This document shows, piece by piece, positions 1-11,881 of a DNA stretch of 64,000 nt; position 1 is the first letter of the stretch; each line of letters begins with the position of its first letter. The notes beneath the pieces were generated by a model. It was not told where the DNA came from, made no database searches, and saw nothing but the letters and a program-made list of their open reading frames with translations. Position numbers and translations under genes: made by a program. This stretch comes from Diplosphaera chodatii (taxonomy: Eukaryota; Chlorophyta; Trebouxiophyceae; Prasiolales; Stichococcaceae): NCBI GenBank assembly GCA_032358165.1, contig JAALGY010000039.1:310001-374000 (forward strand). Reading direction: 5' to 3'.

Positions 1-449
1 TGCTCAAAAGCAATGTGTGGAGTTGCCTTGCAGCACATTGCTGGGCGATCCTGCAGTGGCTGCAGCACACAGACCAGCTGCAGGCCCATGACGATGCCAA
101 CATCTGCTCCTAGCTGTCGAGGCACTAAGACACATGACAGCCAGCCGTTGATGCCTGCTCTTGTGATTGTTGCGCAAGACCCACACGTCAACAGTTGCAT
201 GGACTCAAATGTCAGCATGGAAGCAACCGACTCACCGACTTGAACATGGTGCTGAGGCGTTTCTTGGGGGCGGGGCTCGAGCCTTGGGACCCCTGACCAC
301 CCTGCAGCATCCAGGCATCGCCCCATCAGCCCAGAGGGACTGCACCCTTGGCCGCACAACACACACTCGGTCCAACTGGCTAGCTGGGCCGGGCAGCAGA
401 GTGCATGCTTTGTAGAGTCAGGGCACACGGCTAATAGGATTAAAGGATT

Positions 450-3400
450 GCGCACCGGCGCCGAAGGCGGCGGGCCCACCGCCTCGACATTGATCGGCGA
501 CACGGTGGCCAGGGGGCGCTCGGTGCCGGCTCCGGCCCCTGCATAGCTGCCGCCGGCTGGGCCGCCGGCCGGGCCGCCGACCCCGCCGCCGCCGCCAAAC
601 CCGCCGCCGCCGCCGCCGCCGTCAGCGCCGCCGCCGCCGCCTCCAAAGCGCGAGCGGGGCCCCGTGCCATCGCCGCCAAACAGCTTGTCCAGCTGCGCCT
701 GGTCCACCTGGGGCAGAGGGACCAGATCTCGGGCCCCTGTGCAGCACCAGCTTCAGGCTGCGCTCAGAGCAGTGCATGTTGCTGCCACAGCTGAGGGGCA
801 ACCGCTCAGCGCAGCACAAGGGAATGCCCCTGAGCAGTTGCCCAACTGCCTGATGCCACAGGTCAGGAAGGTCACGCTGCTGTGTGCGGCTCCCCAAAAC
901 CATGTGGACTTGATGGCAGCATGCTCTGCTACTTAATCTCAGCACAACACCGCCCACCCCACATCACATAAGCCGGCATGCTCACCGCCGCCTCTGGGAC
1001 GGGGCCCAGGCTCGAGCGCCGCTCGGTGATGCGGGCCAGCCGCGGGTTGCGCGCGGACCTGGCGGCGCCGTCGGCGCTGAAGAAGCCGCTCCACTTCTGG
1101 CGCAGCCGCTGCACCGCCTCCTCCAGCGGCACCGCCGTCAGCAGGCCCTGTGGTGAAAGGGGAGCGTGTGTCGGGTGTGGGTGTGGTGTGCCACCATTTG
1201 TTAGCGCTGACTTGAGCGTGACTCGATGTGAGTCCGCAACAGCCTCCTTCAACAGCACTGCTGGCAGCAGGCGCTGCCGATATAGGGCGAGCAGGGCACC
1301 ACTGTGTAGGTGATAGACTCCCCATCAGGGGGTTAGTCAGCTCTTTCTGCATGATGCTTCTGCATCATGGCACGGTTGGCTGCCTGACAGAAACCTCTCG
1401 ACTGACCACCAACCCTGCCTCGAAGGGGTTGGCACTGAAGAGAACACGCAACATAGCACCCGGGGTGCCGCAGTGATGCATATGGCCAGTGCCAAGCCCC
1501 TGAGGCAGGGTGAAGTCGTGAGGGCGGTAAGAAGTCTTGCCAACAGCAACAAGGCACCATGGCAGCCTGGTGCCACCAGGCTGGCAGCCTGTGGGCCGCA
1601 CCTGCTCGTCGCGGCGGATGATGCCGTCGGCCAGCAGCGTCGCCAGGCTGCCCTCGATGGCGAAGTCCAGCTCCTCCCCGAAGCGCTGCTTCAGGTACGC
1701 CTCGCACTGCCGGTCCAGCTCCTGCACCGACAGCGCGCGGCCTGCGCTGACAGGAAACACTGCACTCAAGGAGTGCGCAAGGCCCCGTACTTCAACAACT
1801 CTGATACGCAGATCTGCAGCAGAAAGCAAGCAGCGATGTCGGGGATCCGCCTCCTGCGGACAGCCCTTGAAACCACCACAACGAACACATGCGCCCCATG
1901 AAGTGTGTCAGCCCAGGCGCTCGATGCTAATCAGAAGCTGGCACAGATGGATGTGGCTGACAGCACTGGTGCTGTACCTGTGGTGCTGGTCAGCAGGATG
2001 GTGTAGGCGAGCAGCACCTCCTTGATGTGCTGGTCGGTCATCTCCTCCATCAGCCTGCATCAGATGCTGGGAAAGGTGATTTGCATGCCAGCATCAGGCG
2101 GCGGTGCAGCATGCCGGCCGCGACTCTGCAGCAGGGCGGCCAAGGTGACCGTGATGGGCGGCACAAGGGTCTGCATCAGATGCTACGAGTCACTTGCATG
2201 TCGCCTTCGAATGGCAGTGGCGCAAGCCGGCTGATGTCAGCTGCTGCACCAGGGCACCCAGGGTGACCGTACTGCCGGCATAGGGGTCCATAGCTGGGTG
2301 CAACTGCTCAGCTCGACATGCGCTTGCTGTGATGCGGGGCCACTACAGACAGCCAGACTCTTTGAGACCTCAGGACTTAAGCGCAGCGCCTTGCACAGCT
2401 GCGCCGCCAACGGCTATCCCACTATTAAGAAATTTCCCCTATTCCTGGAACCCCCTCAGGCCAGACACCCACCTGAGCAGCACGCCCTCCTGGCTGTCGC
2501 GCGTCTTCTCGTACAGCCCCTTCGTCATCGCGTCGCTGATCGCCTGCCGCTGCATGTTGGCGCTGAAGTACACCTGCGCCGGCGTGAGGACAGTGGGCGT
2601 GCCAGGTTTGGGGCGGCAGGACACATCGAACCTACACAAATGGCACTTTCACACACTTGAGTTTTTGGGATGGTCAAGAGATGGTCAAAACCCTACCTGG
2701 GACGCACGGCCAGCCAGCAGGACGACGATGGACCCAATGAGGCTCATGCTGACCTTGCTCTGCATCGTCGAGGAGACAGGGTGTGAGGCTGTGAATGTGC
2801 ATATCCGTATGCTTGCGCACCAGACCTCAAGCCCCTACAATGCCTGCAGCCCCTACAATGCATGCAGGCGCCAAACATGACATGGCAACGTGTCGTGCTC
2901 ACGTCCCACAGGGTGACCATAGCCGCGACGAGGCCGCCGATGATCGTCACAGCCAGCTGCAGGATGGTCAGCGGCTTCAGGAAGATGGTCTTGTCCGGGA
3001 ATATCAGCTCGGTGTCGGCGATGGGAATCTCCTCAAACCGCTTGATGTGGATGTTGCGCCGCTGCAGCGCCTGCCGTGAACAAAGTACGATATATAATCT
3101 GGCGAACTGCTGCCATGTCTGCTGCAGTATAACGATGTGGCTGGATGTTCATTGGATTTGCAGCAGGTATCAGGCAAGCCATCTCTGCCACATCTGCCAC
3201 ACTGCGCCAACTTCACCGCCAGCAGTTGCGGCCCGCCCTACATGCAGCCTGCATAGGAGCAGATTCGGAGTAGTACTGTTTGAGTGCGGCACCTTATTGA
3301 AGTCTGCGTTGGGCGGGGGCGGCGGCGCAGCCTTCTCCTGCCCCGCCGGCGGCGGCGGCGGCTTGGACGCCGCCACATCCACCTGCATGGCAGCACGTCC

Positions 3401-6400
3401 CACGTCGCATTCTTTATCACCACCTGACATATGACTTCATATGCATCAACACTATGCCACGATATTGCTGCAGATGTACTGTGTTCATACAGTCAGGGTC
3501 CGCATGGAGCAACAGACGGCCGGGCTTCTGGGCTCTGGAGAGTTCACTGGTTCCCCAGTGAACTCTCCAGACCCCCCCTCCTTGATGTTCCACTGTGGTG
3601 ATGTGTCAGCAACCCTGCAAAGCTGTGAGCCACCATGAGCTGCGCAACACTGCAAAGCAACCTGCCCGGGAAGCACCTTGTTGCGGAACAGCACCACCAC
3701 GGACTTGAACTGCGGCTCGGTCAGCTGCAGCGTGGTGAACAGCTTGGTGAAGACGGTCTTGGCGTCGGGTATCTGGCGCTCCAGGCTGGACCGGTAGATC
3801 ACCTGCAAAACATGCGCATATGCTGGGACTGCCTGCATGTCATTCCAGGGTCACTCGCCTCCCTGACGCCCCAGAATGTATGCGGGTTGACCCTTCGAGG
3901 AAACTGGCAGCAGACATGGCTGGCAGACGCTGACCCTGTCGAGTTTCTGTCCAAAAACGCTGCTTCCATCCTGACATGATGCAGGTGGCCTGCGGCCGGC
4001 CGACCTTGGAGTGCGGGTGCTGCAGCTCCTGCGGCACCGGCTTCTGCGTGGTCTTGGACACGCCATCACCCATCTTCAGCACCGCCTGCATCATGCTGGT
4101 GTCGCCCAGCTGCAGGCGGAAGACAGCAGGTTGGCACCAAAAAGCTCAAGTCTCCTGCGACAGCTGTGCCTGCCCATGCACAACCCCGTGGCTAGTCCCA
4201 GCTTGAAGCTCAGGTGTGTTCAACATGCCTACGAACAGGATGCCCATGACTTGATGATGCTGGGTTGAGCGTCTGTGTTGCTCATATGCCCAGCATGTTC
4301 GTTCAACTGCTTGAGCTGGAGGGTGACCAGATTTTACCTGGGGGAAGTACTTCACCAGCAGGTTTCCCAGCGGCTGCGCTATGACGTAAGCGACCAGCAG
4401 GTCGATCTTCTCCGCAATGTACAAGCCGCTGGCGGTCGCCTGCAATGGCAGAATACCTCTGGCGCTCAGACGTGCTCAGCAGTGTCACCTCTGGCCATGA
4501 GCTCTGCACATCATCCCTTCGAGAGGGTCTCACCCACAGACACTGTTTGGTAGCACGGCCACGCAGGTAGCACACGGTGAGGCACTGCAGAACGATATCA
4601 CTAGCTGAGAGAGCACCGTGTCGACGCCGCGGTGGAAGACGAGGATGCGGTCGGATATCTCCGCCGCTTCCGCCTGCTCCCCGGGGTGCGCCGCCCAGAA
4701 GCGGCCCATCAGCGAGGTGTCGTTCTTGCTCCAGTCCACCTCCACGGGCATCGTGAACTGCGGACGGACAGCATCGAGGTGAGCGCCAAGCACCTATGCA
4801 GCGCCTGATGTCTGAGAGTGCAGTTCAGCAGCCAAGCTACTCCACCCGCTGGTCGTGTCACAGCCTGTTGTCGCTGTCAGTCTGAGCTGAGTCAGGGTGG
4901 CCAGCTGATGATGTCCTCGTGCTGCTTGTGACTCAGCGCAGAGACGCGCTCGGCGACCTCCCACTCTGCCCAGCATTGCCGCTGTGGTACGCCGACCCCA
5001 GTCAGGGTTCTGAACAGAGCAGCACCCACCGTGAACTCCTCCCGGTCGGCGGTCTCCCACTCCGCCTGGCTGAGCCGCTTGTAGTGCGCCTGGTACTACC
5101 CTTGGGAATTTGATTTAGGGTTTGGCAGTAACACCCACCGTGAACTCCTCCCGGTCGGCGGTCTCCCACTCCGCCTGGCTGAGCCGCTTGTAGTGCGCCT
5201 GGTACTACCCTTGGGAATTTGATTTAGGGTTTGGCAGTAACACCCACCGTGAACTCCTCCCGGTCGGCGGTCTCCCACTCCGCCTGGCTGAGCCGCTTGT
5301 AGTGCGCCTGGTACTACCCTTGGGAATTTGATTTAGGGTTTGGCAGTAACACCCACCGTGAACTCCTCCCGGTCGGCGGTCTCCCACTCCGCCTGGCTGA
5401 GCCGTTTGTAGTGCGCCGCCTCCATCAGAGCGTCGAACCCGCACACAAAGTCCAGCTCCTCCTGATCTAAGAACTCATCGGACGGCGGCTCTGCAGCATG
5501 CGAAAGCTGAACTGCTCATATCTGGACATACGCTCTCTGCACCACAGGGCATGATGTATGGTCTTTGTGTGTTAGTCCGCGACAGCTGCAGTACACAGCA
5601 TTGATGACCTCATGGCGCAGTGGCAGGCATATCTCTCTGCTTCGGCTTCCATGTGACGCAGGTGCTGTGCGCTCTCACCTTCGCGGTTGGCCAGCGGCAG
5701 CGGCTGCCGCGCTGCGGCGCACGCAAACGGCTGGAAGTCCTTCTTCAGCCGGCTGCGTGCATGAAACGATCTGGTCATAGACCTACGACGCTTTGAACAC
5801 TGCCACAGCCATGAGCAGACGTGGTAATGCCTTGCATGGAGTGACACTGGGACCGTCGCCTGCAACTTCTGTCAGGGACAAAAGCTTGACACCAGCATCA
5901 GGATGCTGCATTACGAAATCAGGCGGACAGCGGATCTGACGGGAGAGGCGCTCACTTGCGCACGTCCAGATACTCAAACTGGCAGGTGGACTCCACAAGG
6001 CGATGAAACGCCAGGAAGGTCGTCAGCTGCTCCGGCGGTATGTTCTCTGCACGGCAAACACGTTTGGATCTGAGCTGACGTCTGGGGTATACATCGACAT
6101 CTGGGACACTCCGACGCCTGCACATAGCTGCGCACGCCTTGAAGGCCTGCCGCAGGCCGCTGATAGGCTGCAGCAGGTGTGGGGACTGCTGACACATGCT
6201 TCACAGCTGACAAAGCAGATGCTAGCACATGAGTGGAGCAGCGATAACAGGGGGATGCGTCCTCGTTCGTCTACTGATCAACGATCGCCTTGCCACTCAC
6301 TTGCGAGCGCGCGGCTCAGGTCGGGCGCCGCCACGCCGACAAAGTGCTCCGGCGGGCACACTACCTTCTGCAGGCCCGGGTCGCTGGGCAGCTCCACGAA

Positions 6401-6493
6401 CGTCTGCGTGTGGCTCTGCACCATGGTGGCCGCCATGTGGCGCGGCAGCTGCTGAGGCCCTGCTACCGGGGCAAGCCCTTGCCGCTGCGGCAC
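450..6493 (-). CDS. DUF3754 (TMEM143-like) membrane protein, multi-exon
   Basis: About 16 exons. The clearest are 6301-6436, 5956-6046, 5679-5752, 5357-5490, 4602-4757, 4338-4439, 4005-4109, 3675-3803, 3293-3382, 2903-3070, 2697-2759, 2473-2631, 1978-2054, 1602-1741, 986-1147 and one ending near 707. Family landmarks in order: RLKKDFQPF; VEVDWSKND followed by ILVFHRGVD; RRNIHIKRFEEIPIAD then a hydrophobic ILQLAVTIIGGLVAAMVTL segment; MQRQAISDAMTKGLYEKTRD; EVLLAYTILL; and LSVQELDRQCEAYLKQRF. This is the known block order of DUF3754 proteins, which plants target to organelles; the biochemical role is unknown. A proline-rich insert (exon 3293-3382) and a poly-Gly tail (about 590-660) are additions. 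The start is either Met at 6493 or Met at 6436. The last exon's frame stays open to base 1, so the 3' end is not fixed. Neighbour: divergent from the acetyltransferase gene. Confidence 0.82.
3534..3571. repeat. Perfect 17-bp inverted repeat with 4-base loop, intronic
   Basis: Arms 3534-3550 and 3555-3571 are exact reverse complements around the loop TTCC. The element sits in an intron of the DUF3754 gene. Function is unknown; it could be a small insertion remnant or an RNA hairpin. Confidence 0.85.
5023..5417. repeat. 109-bp tandem repeat, 3.6 copies, carrying an exon end plus splice donor
   Basis: Units begin at 5023, 5132, 5241 and 5350, exactly 109 bases apart and almost identical; the only difference I noticed is one base near 5405. 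Each unit holds the last part of a DUF3754 exon (minus-strand peptide KRLSQAEWETADREEF), its GT donor, and about 40 bases of spacer that include TTTAGGGTTT. The fourth unit is continuous with the rest of the exon at 5357-5490. The near-identity implies a recent expansion. 109 is not a multiple of three, so extra copies cannot be added to the protein in frame. Confidence 0.9.
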
Positions 6494-7417
6494 GCCTCGC
6501 CTGGTCGCAGCCGGTCACTGCTGGTGCTGTAAAGCTGTCGCCTGCTCCTTGGTCCAATCGAGCCCTTGCTGCCGTGTGATTCCTGTGTTGCGGTCCGAAA
6601 TATTCTCCTGCAAGGCGGTGCTGGCGCCTGTGCTAACAACGCGCAGGCATGATCAGTGAAGGCACAGTGTTCGGGCGGCGACACATGATCACTTGTACCG
6701 CACAGTCCACGCCAGCTTCAACGGCACTCAGACCGCCACGATCGCAGTCGTGACAGCATGGGCAATGTCCAACCTTCCGAGATCGGATGTCGACACTGCC
6801 AAGCCGGAAAGTACGGCGTGGCTTTGCGCAGCTGATTGTATTGTTTCACCTTTTTTGTTTGCTCCCACTGTTGTTCGTGCTGCACAAGGTGTAATGTCGA
6901 CGACCTGCGTACCGCGGCTGCAAAGGCCTTGATATGGCGGGAAGCTGGCACGAAGCCCTACCGTGCAGCACGTGCAGCTTGCACTTCCACGGGTGCGTAC
7001 TCCGTTGTTTCACAACAGGATTGCTACAACCTTGCGGTCAGCATGTGTGACCAGTTTGATGCTGAGCAAGCAGTGCACGCAATGATACCAGTGTCGTGTC
7101 TGGTGGCGCCAGTGCCGCAGCCTCTGGCAGCAGGCTTGGTGCGCACTGCAGCACTCAAGTCGAAAACCTGTGGCCACCGCTTTCGGAATACTGCAGGTTT
7201 GCTGACACACATGATGGGGAATATGATACATGTCCACGGGCTGTCGATGCAGGCATGCAGCCGCAGCAACCGTGCTGGTGCCCATCCAACTGCCAGATGC
7301 CGCCGCATGTTCCACTGCTACAGGGCTGGCAAGCCCCTTGCCGTAAGCCGAGGCTCTGCTGATTAGCGCAGCCAGCCTAGCATTCACTCGCAGTCTCTGA
7401 TGCAAAGCGCTTTCACT
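6494..7417. other. Intergenic region, left part
   Basis: This lies between the divergent starts of the DUF3754 and acetyltransferase genes. I find no exon-like frame with splice borders. It should hold 5' leader and promoter of the minus-strand gene, but I recognise no specific element. Confidence 0.5.
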
Positions 7418-7877
7418 TAGGGTTGGGTCGAATACGCCTAGAGCTCTGGGAGACGCTACGATACGCTACACGTAGCGTAGCGTAGCGTCTTGAACCGTAT
7501 CGAGCTCGAGCGGCTGAAGTTTGCCAATACGCCTTGCAATACACCCTCAAAACGCCACCAATACGGGGCCCCAGTAAGCAAAGTGCCGCTCAAAGGTGTC
7601 ATATGTAGGCTTGTAGATGCACAGCAGCATTGGGCAGCAATCACAACGCGACTATGGCCCAGAAAGCAAGTGACATCATACTCTCACACCCACTTGTCGT
7701 AATTCTTGCCACAGTCCTAGTACTTCAGCAGGCGTAGCTATGGCACCACTACGTTTCCGATACGCGCGAAACCCGTATTTCCGTAGCCTGTCAAACGGGC
7801 AAATCGCCAATACGCTACGGAATACATACGCTACGCTGTAGCGTATTGGGCTGCGTAGCGTAGTCGACCCAAGCCTA
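7418..7877. mobile_element. Non-autonomous inverted-repeat element (MITE-like), 460 bp
   Basis: The left end TAGGGTTGGGTCGAATACGC (7418-7437) matches the reverse complement of the right end (7858-7877) at 18 of 20 positions. TTTCACT directly precedes the left end (7411-7417) and recurs at 7881-7887, three bases after the right end, suggesting a 7-8 base target duplication as in hAT elements. The subterminal parts are full of TACGCTACG-type words that form further hairpins (for example 7452-7489 and 7826-7866). No transposase frame is present. Assignment to hAT rests only on end sequence and duplication length. Confidence 0.75.
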
Positions 7878-8224
7878 CGGTTTCACTATTGTGACACGCC
7901 GCATCTCGCTGCTCAGAACGAGTGAACTGTTGAGATTATAGTTGCTGAACTAAGGGCATCCCACCTTCTGAGGGTTTCGGAAGCAGACCAGGGTCTGTGA
8001 GCGTGTCCGCCTGGCAGCAGATGAGCATGTGACCAAGTTCGTCTACGGCTTGTCTGCCACGCGCTGCATCCCAGCCTCTTGTTGAGAGGTAGCGTTGGTG
8101 TGTGGCAGCGCTGCCAGCACTGCAAGTAGGTGCCTCGTGCGAGCTGCACGTCGTTTTGCCTGCACCTAGGCAAGCTGGGTATAAGTGGAGCCGTGTACGT
8201 TCGAGCATTGAGGCAGGTTCCTAT
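7878..8224. other. Upstream region of the acetyltransferase gene
   Basis: About 350 bases between the inverted-repeat element and the first credible start codon of the acetyltransferase. It probably holds promoter and leader; I see no defined motif. Confidence 0.4.
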
Positions 8225-11200
8225 GCAGCACACGGCAGCGCCAGCAATGCATGCGCGCAGCGGTCAGGCGCAGCTCAGCTGCCGCCATGCCGCGGTGCAT
8301 GCGCAGCGCCTGGGCTCACCAGCGGCCCGCGACCTGGCGTCGCACTGGCACCACAACCTGCGCAGCACTGGCACGTGCCATGCAACCAGCAGCACTTCGG
8401 CAGGCGGTGACGACGCCCACATGCGCCACGGCTCTGGACACAGCACCGGCCCCGCGGCCTCCCAGGCATCCAACAGCAGCAGCGGCCAGCGGCAGCGGCA
8501 GCAGCCGTCCAGCCAGCCGCTGCCGGACCTGCCGAAGCGGCAGCGGAACAAGCTCAGCAAGGCGGACATCCACGGCGGGCAGTACCGGCTGCGGGGCAGC
8601 ACCGACTGGGTGGAGCCCTGGGTCACCCAAACCATTCCAGAGGAGCGGCTGCCCCGCTGGGAAGGTGAGACTATGGTAGGTCTGCCACGGCCCGCCATGG
8701 ACCGCTCAATGCATGGCCAGCTCTTGCAGCCCCAGCCCGTTGTCAGTCCCAGCCCCACACGCGGCAACTGACGCCATGCATGCCTCGATGGCATTCACGA
8801 TGGAAACCCCCACAGCTATCTTGCGCCTGCTGACTGTGCCGCCACTGGCAGCTGTCTCATCTCCAGAAGAACGCAGAAAACGGCTGCACGTCGTGCTCAA
8901 CCCTGAGCCCATGTGCTGCTGCAGAGTTCAAGCCGGTGTCGTCAGAGGAGCTGGATCGGATGGACAAGTCGACGGCGAATGCGATTGAGGCCGAGGCGGC
9001 CTGGAAGCGCAAGCCGTACCAACTGTCGCTGCCGCAGGTGTGGCAGGAGATCCAACGGGAGGCGCGCGAGCAGCTGGTGAGCTGGCGGCAGTATGTTCAA
9101 TCTGAAGGCGCTCTGCAAGGCAACAGCCAATAGATGGCTGTGCTGGTTGGTGGGATGGATCTTGTGAGCTTGAGTGCAGCAATGTGCACGTCCAGCATGC
9201 ACGTGCGGGTGCTGCAGCCTTTGCGGCTGATCAGCACAGCACGTCATCCGATGTGGCACACTCAACTTTGAGTGCTGCCACCACAGAGGCAGGAGCCGTT
9301 GCTGGCGGGCCCTGTGCATGACTATGCTTATGCACCCAGCGGTCGAAGCTGTGCACCGCTCTCGCAACCAGGAAAACCACTTCCGACAACTCTATACCCT
9401 GCCGCCGCAGAGGCAGGAGCCGTCGCTGGCGGGCTTCGTGCACAGCTACGTGCTGATGCACGAGCAGACGGGGCTGGGCCGCGCGCTCGCCAGCCTGCTG
9501 GCCAACAAGCTCGCGAGCCGCACGCTGCTGGCGGCGCAGCTGCAGGGCCTCTTCCTTCAGGCCTATGAAGAGGACGAGGTGAGAAAGATCTGATGGCTGC
9601 TACGATCTCGAACAGTGTGTCAGCAGCAAGGTTTCAGTGCCCTTTGAATAAAGCGCAGAGATGTTGACCGGTGATGGGTTGCGTAGTAGTATGTGCTGCC
9701 ACCGCACACAGCCAGCTGGTGCCACATCTGAAGCGGCTGCTGCACGACTTTCAACGAAGAGGGGCAGTTGCGGTAGGAGCTCGGGGCGGGTGGTAGCCGC
9801 CATTAATTGTATAAAAATTGCAACGGTGTACTGCTGCAGGAGCTGCTGGAGGCGTGCGTGGACGACCTGCACGCGGTGCGGGAGCGCGACGCGGCGTGCG
9901 TGGCGTACATCCAGCCGCTGCTGTTCTTCAAGGGCTTCCAGGCGCTGCAGGCGTACCGCCTTGCCCACTGGCTGTGGAGCCACGACCGCAAGGTACAGCG
10001 CTGTGCTATTGTCACCCTACTTGCACTGTAGGTCGAGGCTCTAGGTGCTGCAGGCGTACCGCTTCGCCCACTGGCTGTGGGGCCACGACCGCATGGTACA
10101 GCACCCTTCCTCCATTCCGGCTTGGCTTTCAGAGTTAATCACTGGGATGTCCTGTGACGTTCCTGCACTCGAGGTGCATAGTCGCCAACATCAGCAAGCC
10201 TGCTGGCATGTCATGTGCGCAGCTGTCGTCTTTTTCATGTAAGCCGTTCGACTGTAGCAGTTGCAGGAAGCGCTGAGAACATTTGCATGCACAGGCTCAT
10301 GTATTGGTGAGACTGTCCCCATGCTGGTTGCATGCTGAGTCTTACTCAACACGAGCATATGCCATGCCTGCAGAATCTGGCGGTGGCGCTGCAGAACCGC
10401 ATGTCCGAGGTGCTGCACGTGGACATCCACCCTGGGGCCAAGATTGGGCGCGGCATGCTCATCGACCACGCGACCGGCGTGGTGCGCACCTGCGTATGTG
10501 TTGAGAGGCCCCACGAGGGCCTCTTGCTCTACAACAAGCCTGGCCAGCTGCATGGCGGGCCAGTGTGAGCTCCACAATGCCAGATTGCTCCAGCGTCGCC
10601 AGATCCGAAAGCGCAGGCTGTTGCGTGTGCTGTCACACCACCTGCTTGCTGCCACAGCGCTGCTTATCACGGCGGGAATCTACGTGTCAGGTGATCGGCG
10701 AGACCGCGGTGATCGGCAACGGCGTGTCAATGCTGCACCGCGTGACGCTGGGCGGCAGCGGCGTGCGCGACGGCAAGCGCCACCCCACCCTCGGTGCGTA
10801 AGTCACTCGGGTGGTGCAGTGGCCCCTTTGACTGCACGCTTCGAACACACGCTGCGTCCTGCCAAGGACAGCTCAGTCAGCAGCGTACAGCGGCGGCGTG
10901 CACATGGCAGCATGTCCCCGTGTAGCTCCAGTTCTCAGTCTCACTGTAGCACATCAGTCCGCCGGTCTGAGAACCTTACAGTATTCAAAGGCTGGTAATG
11001 CTACGCTTGCAGGCGACGGAGTTCTGCTGGGCGCTGCGGTTAGCGTGCTGGGGCCCGTCACCATAGGCGCCGCCGCCAAGGTGGGGACTTGCTCTTCGGG
11101 ATGGTTGAACTTTCTTGCAGCATCATGTTTATGCGTGTGCGCACGCATACACTCCTTGCATATGTTCCCAGACGCCGGGCTTGGAGCCTGCCGCCTCCGT

Positions 11201-11403
11201 TGCAGCTTGGTGTATGCACATGCCGGCGGCCACCTCCACCTGCCCTGTGTCGCCCTCAGGTGGGCGCCGGCAGCGTTGTGACGATTGACCTGCCGCCAGC
11301 GTGTGTGGCGGTGGGCGTTCCCGCCCGCATTATCAAGACCAACCACAAGCCGCCCACCGACATGGACCAGTGCGACGACTATATCCACGACTACGTCATC
11401 TGA
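8225..11403 (+). CDS. SAT: Serine O-acetyltransferase, multi-exon
   Basis: Transfers acetyl from acetyl-CoA to L-serine, giving O-acetylserine, the carbon skeleton for cysteine. Exons: 8225-8664, 8925-9076, 9411-9588, 9840-9992, 10374-10481, 10691-10793, 11013-11080 and 11260-11403. The N-terminal SATase helical domain shows [21 protein letters not shown] and [30 protein letters not shown] split over exons. The left-handed beta-helix shows [56 protein letters not shown] and KVGAGSVV, with the catalytic His-rich stretch intact. The C-terminus (DDYIHDYVI) resembles plant SATs whose terminal Ile binds O-acetylserine (thiol)lyase. The first ~100 residues are basic, Ser/Ala-rich and could be an organelle transit peptide. 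An upstream in-frame Met at 8130 is possible. Two introns carry degenerate copies of neighbouring exon ends. Confidence 0.93.
9281..9335 (+). repeat. Degenerate copy of SAT exon 3 start (acceptor plus coding)
   Basis: The bases from CACAG/AGGCAGGAGCCGT onward at 9281-9335 repeat the start of the true exon at 9401-9455, including the CAG acceptor, and then diverge. The true copy encodes [18 protein letters not shown]; the copy reads [17 protein letters not shown]. The copy lies about 120 bases upstream in the same intron. Confidence 0.8.
10048..10103 (+). repeat. Duplicate of SAT exon 4 end with its own donor
   Basis: This repeats the end of exon 4 (9945-9997). The true exon gives [16 protein letters not shown] followed by GTACAG; the copy gives [16 protein letters not shown] followed by GTACAG, preceded by a CTGCAG acceptor. 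The peptide is still conserved, so it could be an alternative exon rather than debris. Confidence 0.82.
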
Positions 11404-11881
11404 GGAGGCAAACCGCCAGCCGCGAGCGCTGGCAGGCGTATAGAAGACTTGATAGCCATGCCGTTGTCTGCTGTTTGAGCTGACACCAATCAAACACGGC
11501 CGAGGTTGATGTAGGAGTAGCTCACAACAGATGGGAGTTGCTTGCATGACTTTACGAAGATGGGCAAAGCTCTGCAGCATGACCGTGTTGGGGCATGGTC
11601 TGGAGGAGGCTGACATCAGCGGGATCAGCCGCCCTGTGGGGGTTTATGACATGATTCGGCATCTGCTTCGGCACAGCTGCTAGCCCGCACCCCGGCTCGC
11701 CAGCTGCCACTGGCACCCTTTCGCATGTCGGACAGTATCTCTGGTGTCTGAATACTCAACAGCTGTACACTTGAACAGTGCTACTGCAGCACTCCACGCG
11801 CTCCACGCGTCGCGTAAGCCCCACAACCCCACACCTCAGCACTCCCGCCTGTGCCGCAGCCGGCACTTAACCCCCAACGCC
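11404..11881 (+). other. Intergenic region, SAT to BAR-like gene
   Basis: 478 bases between two same-strand genes, expected to hold the SAT 3' end and the promoter of the next gene. I see no exon-like frame. Confidence 0.45.

Noticed and set aside
440..679. Ala-rich minus-strand frame
   Set aside because: Alternative frame of the GC-rich exon that encodes the poly-Gly tail of the DUF3754 protein, which joins correctly to the preceding exon.
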